Below, piece by piece: positions 49,681-61,792 of a DNA stretch of 64,000 nucleotides. The DNA comes from Albula goreensis. Taxonomy: Eukaryota; Chordata; Actinopteri; Albuliformes; Albulidae. The stretch covers positions 30,493,646 through 30,557,645 of the forward strand of contig CM040743.1 of NCBI GenBank assembly GCA_022829145.1, in the 5' to 3' direction. The translations under genes and the position numbers were made by a program. Position 1 is the first letter of the stretch. Each line of letters starts with the position of its first letter. A model generated the notes under the pieces. The model had not been told where the DNA came from and made no database searches. It was given only the letters and a program-made list of their open reading frames with translations.

Positions 49681-49816
49681 CTTTGAATTATACGGGCATG
49701 GTCCATGACACATAGTGTAAGTGCATTCAGAGTGTGTCTAAATCTAAACTTTGAATTATATGTGCATGGTCCATGGCACATTGTGTAAGTGCATTCAGAG
49801 TGTGTCTAAATCCGTT
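49681..49816. repeat. 68-bp tandem duplication
   Basis: Two adjacent copies, 49,681-49,748 and 49,749-49,816, start CTTTGAATTATA and share GCATGGTCCATG, GTGTAAGTGCATTCAG and AGTGTGTCTAAATC with only a few differences (for example ACGGGC versus ATGTGC, ATAG versus TTG). High identity indicates a fairly recent event. Confidence 0.93.
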
Positions 49817-49819
49817 TTT

Positions 49820-52800
49820 TGCTAGTTACACGGCAGTAGGTTGGAGAATAACTGCAGGCACCTGTGTCAAAGAAGCTGGGCTTTGCGGTTTGACTACTTA
49901 TAGATGTGTCCTGAGCATAAAATTCTATAAACTAACCAGAGTGTCATTTACCATTCAATTTAAGAGCCACCTGCATCTATACTTTGGCAGATGAATAGTT
50001 TCACGTAAGTGTCGGGTCTCTCTGTCTAAATGGATGCTAGTTAATTTGCTATTTAAGAAGGTGGGTGCTAAGAGGAGAATAGACCATCCGTTTGAAACTA
50101 GCAGCATGCTTTAGAACTACCTCTTTGTGTCAGACTATCTGTGAAGAGACATACAACTAGCAAGATAATTATATTGTTAACTAGCTCTCTGTGCTTTAAC
50201 TATTAAATTGTTGTGTCTTCCACACACTGGCCCAGCAGGGAAATGTCAATGGTGGTCAATCAAGAATTTAAATCTTTTTTGAAAGGTTTTTCAATGTATT
50301 TTAGTTTCTTTTTCTTTTAATCAGTATAGCCAGTTCTTTTTAAATAAAAATTATATATGAATACATATGGGAGTGGAATCCTTTGGGTGGTATTTGATGT
50401 CTGGCCATATGGCTAGATGGTGTCCTTGATGCTGATGTTATTCTCAGGGTCGTCCTCTTTACAGCAATTCCACTAACAAAGATGCATGGTTTTACATGTT
50501 GATCTGAGGCTGTTTTCAATGCTTCTCAAAGCTACACAGCTCACAACTCGGTGGAGACCCAATCCTCGACATTAATTGAACCCCTACCCGAGAAGGTCAG
50601 ATATGCAGCGTCCTCCTTCCTGGCGGCATCAGAGGCCAAATCAGTCCTTTGAGAAAGTCCCTTGAAAGACTTATAGTCTTGCAAAAGGCAGCATCTGTTC
50701 GCTAACTACTGCAGTTCTTTCCTCTTGTCTGTAGACAATGAATCACCACAATCACAAATGGTGTGTAGTTCTGTCAGCTCTGCTGTTCTTTCTTAAAGGC
50801 AAATTTAAATAATATCCTAGTCAGCCTTCAATTACTACTGCAGAAAACAAGGAAACTGCAAAGAGTGACTCTTTCATTTATACCAAATGGTCATGGTACA
50901 AAAAGTGGTCATGTATCTCACATGAATGCAAACAAGTTGCATAAATGATAGCGACAGGTCAGTACTAGTTTGCCAAGATCACATTCCTGTGATTAAACAA
51001 TCGTGAAAGATTTACATGCTACATCAGCGATTCCTCGGTGTATAAACCTATAAAATAGGAGTACATGCTAGTGTTTCACATGCAAGATATGGCAAAAGGC
51101 AGAAAGACATATATATGAGGATTAACACAATAAAATAAGGGTGTCTTTTAAATATGTTGCCTTTAGGTCCATAAAAAGTTTTGTAATACTTGTCCACATT
51201 CAAAAGGCGCTCTGTTTGGTCTTCCTGTTGTCTCAGGCCTTGCTCTTTTCTGTGACTCTATTTCCTGGCAGTCCTTTGGTGACTCAATTCCAAATTTTCA
51301 GCACAGCAATACTTTGTTTCTCTATTTTTCTACCACTCTGCTGGCCACTCCATTTTTAGTAGCGCACATATCTGTTGGATCTGCTGACACGTTGGTACCA
51401 ACTGCTGTCACTCTGCAAATTATCACAGCATCACATTTTTAATATTCTGCCAAAAATAAAGAAAATGCTATTTTGAAGCTATTTTTAGGGTAAAGTCCCA
51501 ATTTCATATTTGGGTCAAAATAGTATTTGTTTCCCCTTACACGAAACACTGGGTTTTAGTAATAATAACAGTAGTGCTAAGGCATTGCAGAACTCAGGCC
51601 ATTAATTTGTCATATTTCTTGGGAAAAATGAGTTATTTCATATTGTCTTTTCCATCAGTGACACTAAGGGGCTTCAATAAAACCATGCTGACTTTATCTT
51701 ACAATATTGATTTGACAGGACAGACTATGTCTGTAAGATTCACATCTCAAAGGTTCTATGTTTCAGCCTTGAGATGATGCAGAAAAAAAAACTTTTTTGT
51801 TTCATCAAGGTTAGTGGAGTACTTTATCTGTCAGTTCAAACTATATTCAAACAATATCCCTTTCAGATATTGTGTCAAAAATGTAGCAGAAAGGTTTCAG
51901 AAGAAATATGACCATGTAACACTCTTTCTTCTCTTAACTTCCATCGATTCCCAATTGAATACTGCACTGATTACAAAACCTTACTAATCAATAAAACTTC
52001 AGTTCAGAATGGAATACTTGGGTAATCTCATCTCTATATCACCTAAATTGCTCTTGTGCTGTGATCACAGGGACCAGTTTTACTGTTCCCATAATTCCTC
52101 AGCTTCAAACCTCTGCTAGAGGTGTTAGTTTCAGGGCTCCAGCGCATGGGAATGACTTTCCAAAATTGTGAACAAAGCAGAAGTCATTTTGCTCTTCAAA
52201 TCATGACTCAAAGGCTATAGTTGGACATCCAGCTTGAAGAAACTCAAATCTGATTTTTCCCCATATCAAAATTGCATCTGATCTTTTCCTTATTCACTAA
52301 ATAGCAAATAGTCAAATGGGATCTGAGTTACAAATTCAATACATGTGTGGATCAAATCTGATACAAATTTGAGTCCTGTCCATGAGACTTATTTGACCAA
52401 TCAAAGAGACTAGACTTTCAGTTATCCGATACAGCTAGTAAAACACCAGTATGCTGTAAGGTTATTCTAAAGCTGCTGTTACCAAAACTTACTGGGATAA
52501 CGTTAAAATATGTGTCCAAATGCTAATGTTATTATTTGTATTTTTCTGTAATAAGTAGTACTGTCGGCCTTTGGTGAAATGGGGTGAAAAATACTATAAC
52601 TACTACAATGACTAAGTCTGAGGAAAGATTTGCTTACACTGCTATGCCAATTGTTCATATTTTTGACATGGAGCAATGACATAAGTTAATTGTACATCAA
52701 ATGGAGAATGATGAAAAAACACCTGAGGGCAAAACCATTCGAAACGAAAGTTGCAGGGGTAGAAATTGGATTTGTTCAGATTTGAACCACATTCGAATGT

Positions 52801-55190
52801 GTTTCAAATTGGATTTGGAAAAAAATAAGATTCTGTGTGACTGTGTTTTAAAATTTAGGGAAGCATTCAAATGCAAATTGAATATGGGGACTATACATTA
52901 ATTTTGGTCACTTTAAGATCCTGGCTGAACATAGCTGTTGTCTCTTATTCAGCACTTGTTTCCTATAATCCATTAATATATGAGTCCAGCTCCCACAAGA
53001 GCTGATTCTCAGAAAAAAATCTTTAAAACAAGTCAGTCAGCGGTAATGGGACCTGATTCACTCTGTAACATTTAAACATTTTAAAATGACTTGCCTGACA
53101 ACAAAAAAACCTCTAACTTTGTATACTTCACAGAATTTCGTTTGATCGCATTTAAAAGGCTTGTTTTCCTCACAAAGGCTCAATAGGCCTTTGTCTTTTG
53201 TATTTTGACTACCTGTGTAAAATTAAATGCATATGACATCATTCTCTAAAAAGCACAGTTTAACATTTCAGTACAAAGAGGGGAAAGATAAATGTCACAA
53301 GAGAGTGAGTGTCTGTGATTATAGTAATTATACAAATGAAACACGAGGGCCCTGTTTTCAAAATAGCCCTTGCAAATGAAATGAATCAAATGACTTTGTT
53401 TATGACAATGTAAATTAAGATACATTTACATCTGCATTTAAAATGATAAGGTGTCATTGACGCTCAGTGAATATGATTGGCAGTTATACTGATCTGTGTG
53501 GATATTTTCTTATCACATGGGGGGAAGGTTTGTGGGAATGATCCAGTTTGAACCTTTGCCTCGTGTTGGCCCTTACGTTTTTGTTTTAACCATGTTGTCT
53601 ACTCAGGATCCCAGGAGTACAGTCCTCCAAATGTTTGTAACTGTTGTGTTTTCCTTGCCATGCTGGCAAGTGGTCTTAACAGCTGTGTGCTGTCATATAC
53701 CAATATATGGGACAGATGGTGGACATGAGAGATCTTAGATGATGGGAAAACTGGCACAGAAAATTGATACATATTTTTACCAGCAGTGGAAGGGATGTGA
53801 AACCATGCATAATCAAAGCAGGAGACCTTGACTGTACAAGCCAAATGCTATAAAAACCAAAACTAACAAGCCAGGGTTTGAGGGACTGCTGGGTGTGTTT
53901 TGTGAGGAAAATCATTTTTCATATTCATTTTTGTATACTCAACTACAGTATGGAGATTCCCTTGGGTTAGATGTTTTGCCTTCAACTCAATTTTATAGAA
54001 TATGCTTTCAATATGTTTTAGGGACACCAAAGGCAAACACACAATGAGAAGGCTTAGGTGCTGAAACTGTCACCTTCATGGCAGGATCACAATCCGCCCT
54101 CTCTCCTTTTCTCCATCATGTGAAGCTGCCTCTGTTAGCTGTTTTCTGACATTACCGACTAGGCCGTTTGAGGACACCAATAGTGGATGTGGGTGGAGAG
54201 ATTAAAAACTTATGGAAAATCAGAATGTAAGCTAAATACCATTAGCAAAGGGAAAGGAAGAATCTAAATAACATAGCAAATTCAATATATTTTCAGGCTT
54301 ACTAGTTTGATTTGAGTAAAACAATTAAATCCTTAACATTTTTAAAACTCATCAAAATGGATTCAAATGGCGTTGTAGCTAACTAGATTGCTAGATATAA
54401 AGTCAACAACACGTGTTAATGTCATAGATTAGCAAGACAGAGACTTCCCACACAGGATTTTTTGGCTTTTTAATCATCAACGCGTTATCAGGTAAATTAC
54501 AAAAGAATTCATACACTTAAAGTACAAACACGACATTCAAATGCTAAATACTCTCTTCCCCAAATAGCACTAATAATAAAGTCAAATTTGTACCTCTGCA
54601 TTTCAGCTTCAGACGTTATTGTGTACAGCCATTTTTAAACTGTGTAATTATGTGCAGCACTGTGACCTCCATATGTAAAATCCTCTCATGAACGAGGTGT
54701 TTCCTCTGCTTAGGAAAATCAGTAGTCAGTGTTTCGAATTAGGCTACTGCTGTCCATTATGTAAAAATACTGTGAATATTTTCTTACACAAGCAAGTGCA
54801 TGCCCTTCCTTCCCCTCATGTATTCACCCCAACAGCACTGTCTCCTCAAGGACTGAAAGTTTAAAGAGCAACTCTTCCACAACAAACAAACACAGATAAA
54901 CATATGTGGGTGGAGGATGGTTGTTTCAGCAACTGCTCTCTCCTCACTGAATACACCAAAGAAAGAAACGTATATCACATCTGTAGCAGTCATGCCACAT
55001 TCCTTAATATGTATAAATAGTGGCATATCAGCATTAATAAATAACAATGTATGATTAATTTAAAACAAATAATATTCATATTTTTGAACGTACTTGACCA
55101 AAGTTCCCTATCTCGAGTCTTTTGTGGACTTAAAGTTGTTTAAACTCTGTGAATCACAGATGTAATGAAGAAGAAGGATGGATTCATGTA
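49820..55190. other. AT-rich sequence, no gene seen
   Basis: Frames of up to 87 codons on both strands, none recognisable. The interval 50,430-50,720 is more GC-rich and complex than its flanks but offers no open frame. The segment 52,190-52,380 has repeated AAATCTGAT-like motifs resembling the subterminal motifs at 42.8-42.95 kb, too decayed to call. Confidence 0.4.
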
Positions 55191-55815
55191 TTTTTGTTTC
55201 CATTTGTAAAAACTTTGAGATAGCCTGATTGAAAAAAAAAAAACTTTTCAATTTCTAATCGCTGTAAAAGTGAATTTTGAAATCAAAGAAGTACATCAAG
55301 CTTGTGATATGACCTAAGTCTAAATAATGCGCTGATACAGAGTTAGACTGCAATTCAAGTGTGTGTAAATCACAACATGTCTGAATAAAACCAAATCAAG
55401 AAAGTTAACAGAGTAGGTTTTCTGAGAAACTTGGTTAAGTGAGAGGAAATAGGTGACCTAAACCACATTTTAGTTCCAATAATCAGCTTTTCTTTAGTAG
55501 CCTTGCTGTCTTTTTGTTTCAATTTCTAAACGCTTGGAGATAGCCTGATGGAAAAAAAAAACAATTCAGTGTACAATTTCTGTGAAAGTGAATTTTGATA
55601 TCAAAGAAGTACATCGAGTTTGAGATATGACCTAAGTCTAAATAATGCGCTGAGTTAGACTGCAATTCAAGTGTGCGTAAATCACAACATGTCTGAATAA
55701 AACCAAATAAAGAAAGTTAACAGATAGAGGAGATTTTCAGAGAAACTGGCTCAGTGGGAGGAAATAGGTGACCTGCACCATATTTTAGTTCCTTTAATCA
55801 GCCTTTCTTGTAAGT
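55191..55815. repeat. Tandem duplication, unit about 320 bp
   Basis: The copies start TTTTTGTTTCCATTTGTAAA at 55,191 and TTTTTGTTTCAATTTCTAAA at 55,511. Both then carry GAGATAGCCTGAT, an A-run, GTGAATTTTGA, ATCAAAGAAGTACATC, GATATGACCTAAGTC, AATAATGCGCTGA, TTAGACTGCAATTCAAGTG, AAATCACAACATGTCTG, GAGGAAATAGGTGACCT and AATCAGC. Small indels (for example ATACAG present only in copy 1) and scattered substitutions separate them. By eye they are well over 80 percent identical. No open frame is preserved in both copies. Confidence 0.95.
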
Positions 55816-56727
55816 GGCATTGCATAATCAAATATAATAAATAAATATTATTTACTGATTCTCTTCTTCAGTTATAATGAATAACCAGGAAAATGTATGC
55901 ACACTGCAAACAATGTTGGTCATTTAAAATCAAGAAAAAAACAATTAAGGTTGTGTCTGGGGTCCATATTGGATGGGCCATATTTAGCGGGCAAGATTCT
56001 ATATGTATGTAAGGCATCATATTTCATAAACTGAAAAGGCTTTCTTTGGTCTTTCCAAATTATCACCCTTTGTGACAAAAAACTGTGGAAAATATGAATG
56101 GTAATCATTACAATATCTTATTCAAAAATTATTATACCCCTTCCACTGACTGTTTGTCCGTAGCTCATGTAAAATAATTGATTTATGAGTCAAGTACAAG
56201 TACAAAAAATATTTATATTGTCTGTAAATTGACGGAAACCTAAGGTATGTTTTGATCATTGTGGTAGAGCATACTGGTGGAGCAATGACTAAAGTTGTTT
56301 CTCAAGCTCCATTTTTAATTCAATCCACAACTTAAACGGGAAAGTGACAGTCAGCCTGCTGGCTCAGCTTAGTCCTGTCTCAGTTTTATTAGAATCCGGA
56401 TGATCTTGATGGATTGGTGCTATTATATAAGAGGATAGAGGTGTACTGATATCCCAGAAGGAGAAATGTACTCACAGTGAGAGTTTGTAGAGTTTTTTTC
56501 CATGATAATGTGAAAAGAAAGAAACAAAATGAAGATGAATATCTTGTCTCACAAATAACCATAATTTAATCCATTCTCTTGCAGAAATGTAAAAGACTGC
56601 GCCATATCTGAAGCAAATTCTAGTTCATTTGTATAATTAATTCCAGATTCCTTGTTTTCTGGGCATACTGGGTGTAATCAATATCTTGGGACTACAAACA
56701 GCAAGGACCTCCAACCAAGAACCTGTC

Positions 56728-56731
<4 letters not shown>
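55816..56731. other. AT-rich sequence, no gene seen
   Basis: Nothing recognisable on either strand. Confidence 0.4.

Positions 56732-56801
<70 letters not shown>
56732..56801. repeat. (AC)n microsatellite
   Basis: Thirty-five AC units without interruption, followed by CCCC. Confidence 0.98.
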
Positions 56802-56803
<2 letters not shown>

Positions 56804-57029
56804 CCACTGAGAGTACTCTCTTTTATCTTTTTACTAGAGTAATGACTGTAGTTGACAAAAAAATGCACCGACAGGTGTGCAGAAGCAGTGTCATAATCTT
56901 GCGCAGCTGTTAATACTGAATATGTGAATTTCCTCTAGTCATATTCATCATATTTGGTCTCCTTTTTTAAACAAAAAGAAAAATCTTAATTAAAAAACCC
57001 TTTAAAATTATACCTTTCACAGTCGGTTT

Positions 57030-57095
57030 AAAAAGGACTCAAACCCTGGGTTTTCTTGTTGTGCTGGTAAAGATCCATAAACCAGGGCACTATCA
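57030..57095 (-). mobile_element. tRNA-derived SINE head fragment (minus strand)
   Basis: The minus strand reads GCACAACAAGAAAACCCAGG directly followed by GTTTGAGTCC, a near-consensus B-box. This matches the head of the common fish tRNA-derived repeat (CAGCAAGAAGG ... GGTTCGAATCC) also seen at 29,755-29,905. The A-box region is badly decayed and no body follows. Confidence 0.4.
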
Positions 57096-57099
57096 TATA

Positions 57100-58200
57100 G
57101 TTATGGATGTGTCCGATCTATATAATAACAATTTAGGCTGTTACTTTAGATTTGCTAATTGATTGTAAACACGAGCACATGGCACTGTGTATGGTTGAAA
57201 AGGGTTGACCTTGGTAACTTCTACTGCTTGAGTTCCAGAGCCAGGTCATAATACACCTGGAAGGCTGATCTGAGTGCTAGATCAGTGATATGTAGTTGCA
57301 AAGTCAAACTCTCAAGCCTCAGACACTGTAATTTACTATTGTTCACCAGCACATCAGCAAATCATGTGTAGTCGTTAATAAACGGATTACAAATGATTAT
57401 AAACTACTTATTATCGTGTTTATAAATGTGTTTTTGCATTACCCTGCAACATCTAAAGTGTTACCATAGAGGGTATGGTACCAATCGTAGAACCACTGAA
57501 ATCCATGCTGCAGGAATGTGGGCTGATGGGATATGAATCATTGATTCAGCACTGAAGATGGTGATATATTATCCACTGTATTTCCCTTGAAAGTGCATTG
57601 GTGGACTTGGGAGTGATGATTTTAAAGGTATTTCCAGATCCGAGATCAAAATCTTGCTTTTGCTTTCCTCTGAATATAAGCTAACTGATGTGTCAATGGC
57701 AAGGCAACTCAGTAAAAAGGATATTCAATAAAAGTTTAATCTAACTCAGGTTAGATAAAAATCAGTTGTAGGGTGCAGGTTGCAGCTTCCCCTAGGTGGC
57801 AAGAACGTCAGCAGCTAAACGGAATGAAGAAATGCTTTGAGTTTGCATCATCCCTCATATACAGGAAGATACAAAGGCCCGCAAATGTAACTTCTCTGAA
57901 TATTTGATTCACATTGGTGGCAAAAATGCTATCTAACCAACCAGCTTTCAAGGGATTCAAATAAGTTGATGAACTTCTTATCCAGCTAACTATTTTATTT
58001 GGGTAATTCTGCAAAACTAATGTTATAATATATGAAGAAATTTGATCTGTTAAATTGACACTTCATTTTTCACGGTTACATCACTTATGTAAACTAAGTT
58101 TTCTAACCAGTAGAATTCTTAAAATGCTAATATACTCCTAATTTGTCATGTATGTAAAGTAGCCCTCTGCAATGACAATCAAGCGTTAAGCTACGGCAGT
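57100..58200. other. AT-rich sequence, no gene seen
   Basis: No recognisable feature on either strand. Confidence 0.4.
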
Positions 58201-58207
58201 CCCCTCA

Positions 58208-58678
58208 TTATGCTACATTGGGCTGGCATACTTCTTCGACACTATGAGGGATTGGCTGCCGTATCAGACTCTGTAAAACACCACTACCAGCGTTCGGCAC
58301 CAGGAGAAAATTTTTCTCCTTGAAGAGCGGCTGATGCTGTCTTTTAAGTTCCCCGCTGATTTCTCCGAAGCAGCGGCAGCAGCTGTGAAACCTCATCACT
58401 GTCAGGTGAGGTTGTTTGTGTTTGAAGGATGGAGGAAATTCCACAGTGTCCGTTCTGGAAGAGGACTTGTCCTGGCAGCACTGTCCACGATCCTGGGACG
58501 ATGCGGTGGCACATTTGTGGTGTGTGAGCTTGGTATAGGAGGGGCATTGAGGAGGTGTGCCACACCATAATATGCACTGAGATTTAGCAGCAAAACTGTT
58601 GTTGCCTTCATTACCACATTCAGTGTAACTTTTTTTGTAAGCATCACTAGTTTTTGTGTGCATTGTTGTATTTGACAC
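58208..58678 (-). other. Unassigned GC-richer block with the longest open frame (156 codons)
   Basis: The minus strand is open for 156 codons and overlapping frames are open on the other strand too (58,334-58,570). The predicted minus-strand peptide is rich in Ser, Thr, Cys, Gln and His, with no recognisable domain, signal peptide or membrane segment. The DNA between about 58,255 and 58,565 is clearly more GC-rich than its flanks, which alone reduces stop codons in all frames. It may be a decayed repeat body or an unrecognised exon (a GTGAGGTT donor-like site is on the plus strand at about 58,405). No evidence decides between them. Confidence 0.2.
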
Positions 58679-58679
58679 C

Positions 58680-59160
58680 TATGAAACATAATCTCTGCCC
58701 CTAGTTGCATTTTTGATTTTGCTCCAAAAGTCATTACGAAATCCATAATCAATAAAGCAAGCTAAGATCTTCCAAAGCCATTTTTTCCAAAGAACATTTT
58801 GTCAGCTCCACAAATGATATTAGAAACGTTAAAGCATACTCAAAGGAATTTAAAGGAAATTACTCTTTGTAATCTCAGTGTAGTAAATTGATCATTTCAT
58901 AACACAGAAACAGTTTTCTTAATTAAAAACTAGAAATATGTAACTTGTAGAAAATGCTAGAGCATTCAGTTTTCAGAGGAGAGGCAAATTTGGCTGTTTT
59001 ACAGCACTTTTATTTTTCATTTCAAGAAACAAAAACAAATTTACATGACCAAAAAAATGTGCATAGAAGACTTGGATACAGGCAAATTAATCTAATTGTG
59101 AAAATACATTTATTTGAAAAAAATTACGAGAAGTAGAGTATTATGAATATCATATAGCAT
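58680..59160. other. AT-rich sequence, no gene seen
   Basis: Nothing recognisable; flanks the Tc1-like element. Confidence 0.4.
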
Positions 59161-59164
59161 GATA

Positions 59165-60131
59165 CAGTATATTGAATTTTACATAAAACCATCGATGACT
59201 AAGGTTAGAGTGCCAGCTTAGAGCAATTACATCAACATCACATGAACCAGTCGGGATTATAGCCCTTTTTATATATAGTCTTAAAATTTAGAGGACCAAA
59301 AGTAAATGGATCAATTAACAAAAAACAGTCATCATATTTAATATTTGGTTGCAGATTCTTTGCAATTAATAACAGCCTGAAGTGTACAACTCAGAAACAT
59401 CTCTAGATGTTTTCTATTGTACCTGGGGATACTCTGCCAGGCCTACACTGCTTGTAAAATTGCAGGGATTTTTGCCTTAAGTGTACTCTTCAGCAAGTGC
59501 AAGACATGCTCAGTTGGACCGATATCAGGTGACAAAGAACACTCCAATTTTGGCTCTGAAAGAGTCGTTGGTTGCTTAGGCTGTATGTTTAGAATCATTG
59601 TCCTGTTTAGATCATGAGGATCACTGTCCATGATATGTTTTTTTTTTTTTTTTCTAAACATGATACGTTGTCTTGAAATGTTCCCTTGGGTCTAAGCAAA
59701 CAGTATATTTCTGTACACCTCCACAATCATCTTGATGTGGCCATCAATAATGACATCACCAATGAAAATTAGTGAGCCAGCCATATCTGCCCAAGCCATA
59801 ATACCACCTCCACCATGTTTGACAAGATGAGATGACAAGATTTTGTGCTTTTGATCCCTGGGCTGTTCATTTTTACCCCCCATACAGCTCTTCCCATCAC
59901 CCTGGCACAGGTTGATATTGGTCTCATCTGTCCATAATGTTGTTCCAGAACTCTACAGGTTTTTAATGTACTTTTTTGTAAACTGTAACTTGGCAGTTAT
60001 GTACTTGAGCCTTGCCAGGGTTTTGCATCTAACGTTTAACCTCATAGTAATTGTTTCATTTCAAATCCAATATCCTGGAGTACAGAGCCAAACGATAAAA
60101 AATGTTTCACTGTCCAGATACTTATGAACTG
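59165..60131 (-). mobile_element. Tc1-like transposon, internally deleted
   Basis: The right end is clear. Read on the minus strand from 60,131 it is CAGTTCATAAGTATCTGGAC, then AGTGAAACA, the inverted-repeat type of a widespread fish Tc1 group, with TA flanking at 60,132-60,133. The left end lies at roughly 59,160-59,200 but is decayed. The non-coding segment AGAGGACCAAAAGTAAATGG near 59,290 matches the 3' untranslated part of the same group. Between them is the transposase relic on the minus strand. Sequence for the N-terminal helix-turn-helix half has been deleted: the body jumps from the catalytic-domain start straight to the 5' non-coding part near 60,040. The element is therefore shorter than the usual 1.3-1.6 kb and cannot move on its own. 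Confidence 0.85.
59400..59990 (-). pseudogene. Tc1-like transposase catalytic-domain pseudogene
   Basis: In pieces of different frame, the minus strand encodes the DDE domain of a Tc1/mariner transposase, the enzyme that cuts and rejoins element ends. First block: WTDETNINLCQGDGK, with the first catalytic Asp codon at 59,926-59,928. Second block (59,883-59,692): VKHGGGGIMAWADMAG followed by residues similar to the family's lid region. Third block (59,640-59,445): DSDPHDLN, corresponding to the second Asp (family form DNDPKH), and PTEHVLHLLKSTLKAKIP, with the Glu of the triad. All three acidic positions can still be read, but a stop codon, frameshifts, a T17 insertion and loss of the N-terminal DNA-binding half make it non-functional. 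Confidence 0.85.
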
Positions 60132-61052
60132 TATATTTCATATGGTCTAACAAAACACACAGACTGAATAAACAACACCCTACATTGAATGGAGGGTTCT
60201 GGTAAACAAATCTAGAGTATTATAACCTAGCAACACAAGGTTTTTATATTCACCTACAAAATGTCTTTTTGTCTATATATATATTGCTGGGGATTTTCAG
60301 ATGTTCACACTTGCTAAACAGACTGAATTCAGACTTCCTTTGACCAGAGGTCATTAAGACCTTAAAACAGGATAAAAACATTTGTAATGGAATAAAAGTA
60401 AAGGATAAAGTCTAACTAACCTAGCATTTCATACCATCTCAACATTACAATGACTGGAGGTTCTTGCATAGCTCTTTTTCCCTGACCTACTCTCACTCTC
60501 AACTTTGAAGATTTGGACAATCATTTTTGATTCCGTTTTTCAGACTTTATGGATGAATAATTAAGGAAAGATAGATACGTGCTGAGGGGTATATGAAGAG
60601 AAGTCGTGCTTGTAAGAATGAGAGTGTGTAGGCAGGATTGTGTGTCTGAGAATGTACTACTTTTCAGTTTCCTTTCATTTAGTTGTTCGTTTAAAGCTAC
60701 AAAATGTAATTGAAAATATATGAAAAACAAGCAGTTCTCAGCCAGGTATGTTAAGTGTATAAAAATCTATTTTATATGAATTACATATTGTTTTTGCTGT
60801 GTGCTGAAGAAAATGAAACACTTTGGCTATGTATTTAAGTTCTTTGAGTGTGTTTGCATGTGACATATCGTGTCCTTTTGGGGGTGGTACAGTGAAGCAG
60901 GAACACTAAACAGCCCACTTTAATGACATCTGAGGATGTACCCAAGCTGAATTTTTTTTGTGTGAAATTGTTGTACTGCCCTTCCTATTGTTAAATGTAT
61001 TCAAGATAAATCAAGATTTTATGTTATTTGTATTTTCGTGAGGTATGCCTAA

Positions 61053-61343
61053 AACCGCCAACGGGTAATATTTACCTGTGTGCCTGACAGCTGCATTTCT
61101 AGCACAAAAAAATGTACAAAATGTACTCTGCGCGCAGAATGGACAGTGTCAAAAGAGGCGCCGCGTGTGTCTGTGCCCCTTGCTGGTACAGAGGAGCAGA
61201 GGAGAATGCCCTGCATGGTGAAGGCACAATGTGAAAAATATACAACCTGAGCCAAGTGCCTGAAGTGCAGGAAAGTCTGTGGAAAAAGCACAGTCAAGGC
61301 GCTGAACATCTGTTCAAAGTGTGTTAGAGGGACACGTATATAA
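61053..61343 (+). pseudogene. Cys-rich fragment, possibly the piggyBac-type C-terminal zinc finger
   Basis: The plus-strand frame is open from 61,053 to 61,340 except for one TGA at 61,248. It contains KKCTKC, then RRMPCMVKAQC and, after the stop, AKCLKCRKVCGKST and NICSKC. The C-x2-C ... C-x2-C-x3-C ... C-x2-C spacing resembles the cysteine-rich end of piggyBac transposases (typical form CxxCxxxVCxxH...CxxC). The overlapping sequence near 61,055-61,080 (CGGGTAATATTTACCTG) is palindromic, like the ends of fish piggyBac elements. No catalytic domain lies upstream, so if genuine this is a small fragment. The His that usually follows the second CxxC group is not found. An overlapping 110-codon minus-strand frame also exists and is not favoured. 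Confidence 0.3.
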
Positions 61344-61679
61344 TCACATGTGTTCAGATGTTCAAATTTAGCCTTGTTCATTGTGTGTAAAAAATGAATA
61401 ATTAATGAATTTGCTAAAAATAATTGTATTTGTCATGTTACCGTTTATTGTTTTAGGCTTTTTAGCCTACTTGGCTGTTGCTTTGGCCTTACTCTGTTTA
61501 CATGAATATATATTTGCGATATGCAAAGTGATTAGTGTTCTTAAACATTCTTAGATATAAAGCGTATATATCTAAGTATAAAGCATATGTCATATGATGT
61601 CCCACTGATGACTGATATTCCAATCCTACCTCACCAGTGAAATTTTTATAGCTCCTACTGATAAGACAGGGCTCCAGAC

Positions 61680-61768
61680 AATAAAAAGATATTTTGGAGC
61701 CATTTAGTTCCTAAACCTAAATTATTTAGGAGCCAAATCACATTTTTAGGAGCCAAAGTCTCCTTACA
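61680..61768. repeat. Short internally repeated segment (AGGAGCCAAA motif)
   Basis: TTTAGGAGCCAAA occurs twice at about 61,727 and 61,747, and TTTGGAGCCATTTAG occurs at about 61,693. The GGGCTCCAGACAATA start resembles a fragment of a dispersed fish repeat, but no family could be named. Confidence 0.5.
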
Positions 61769-61792
61769 TGTGAAATAAATTAAAAATATGTA

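Noticed and set aside
52190..52380. AAATCTGAT-type motifs similar to the Harbinger-like terminal region
   Set aside because: Similarity is limited to short AT-rich words; no ends or inverted structure could be traced.
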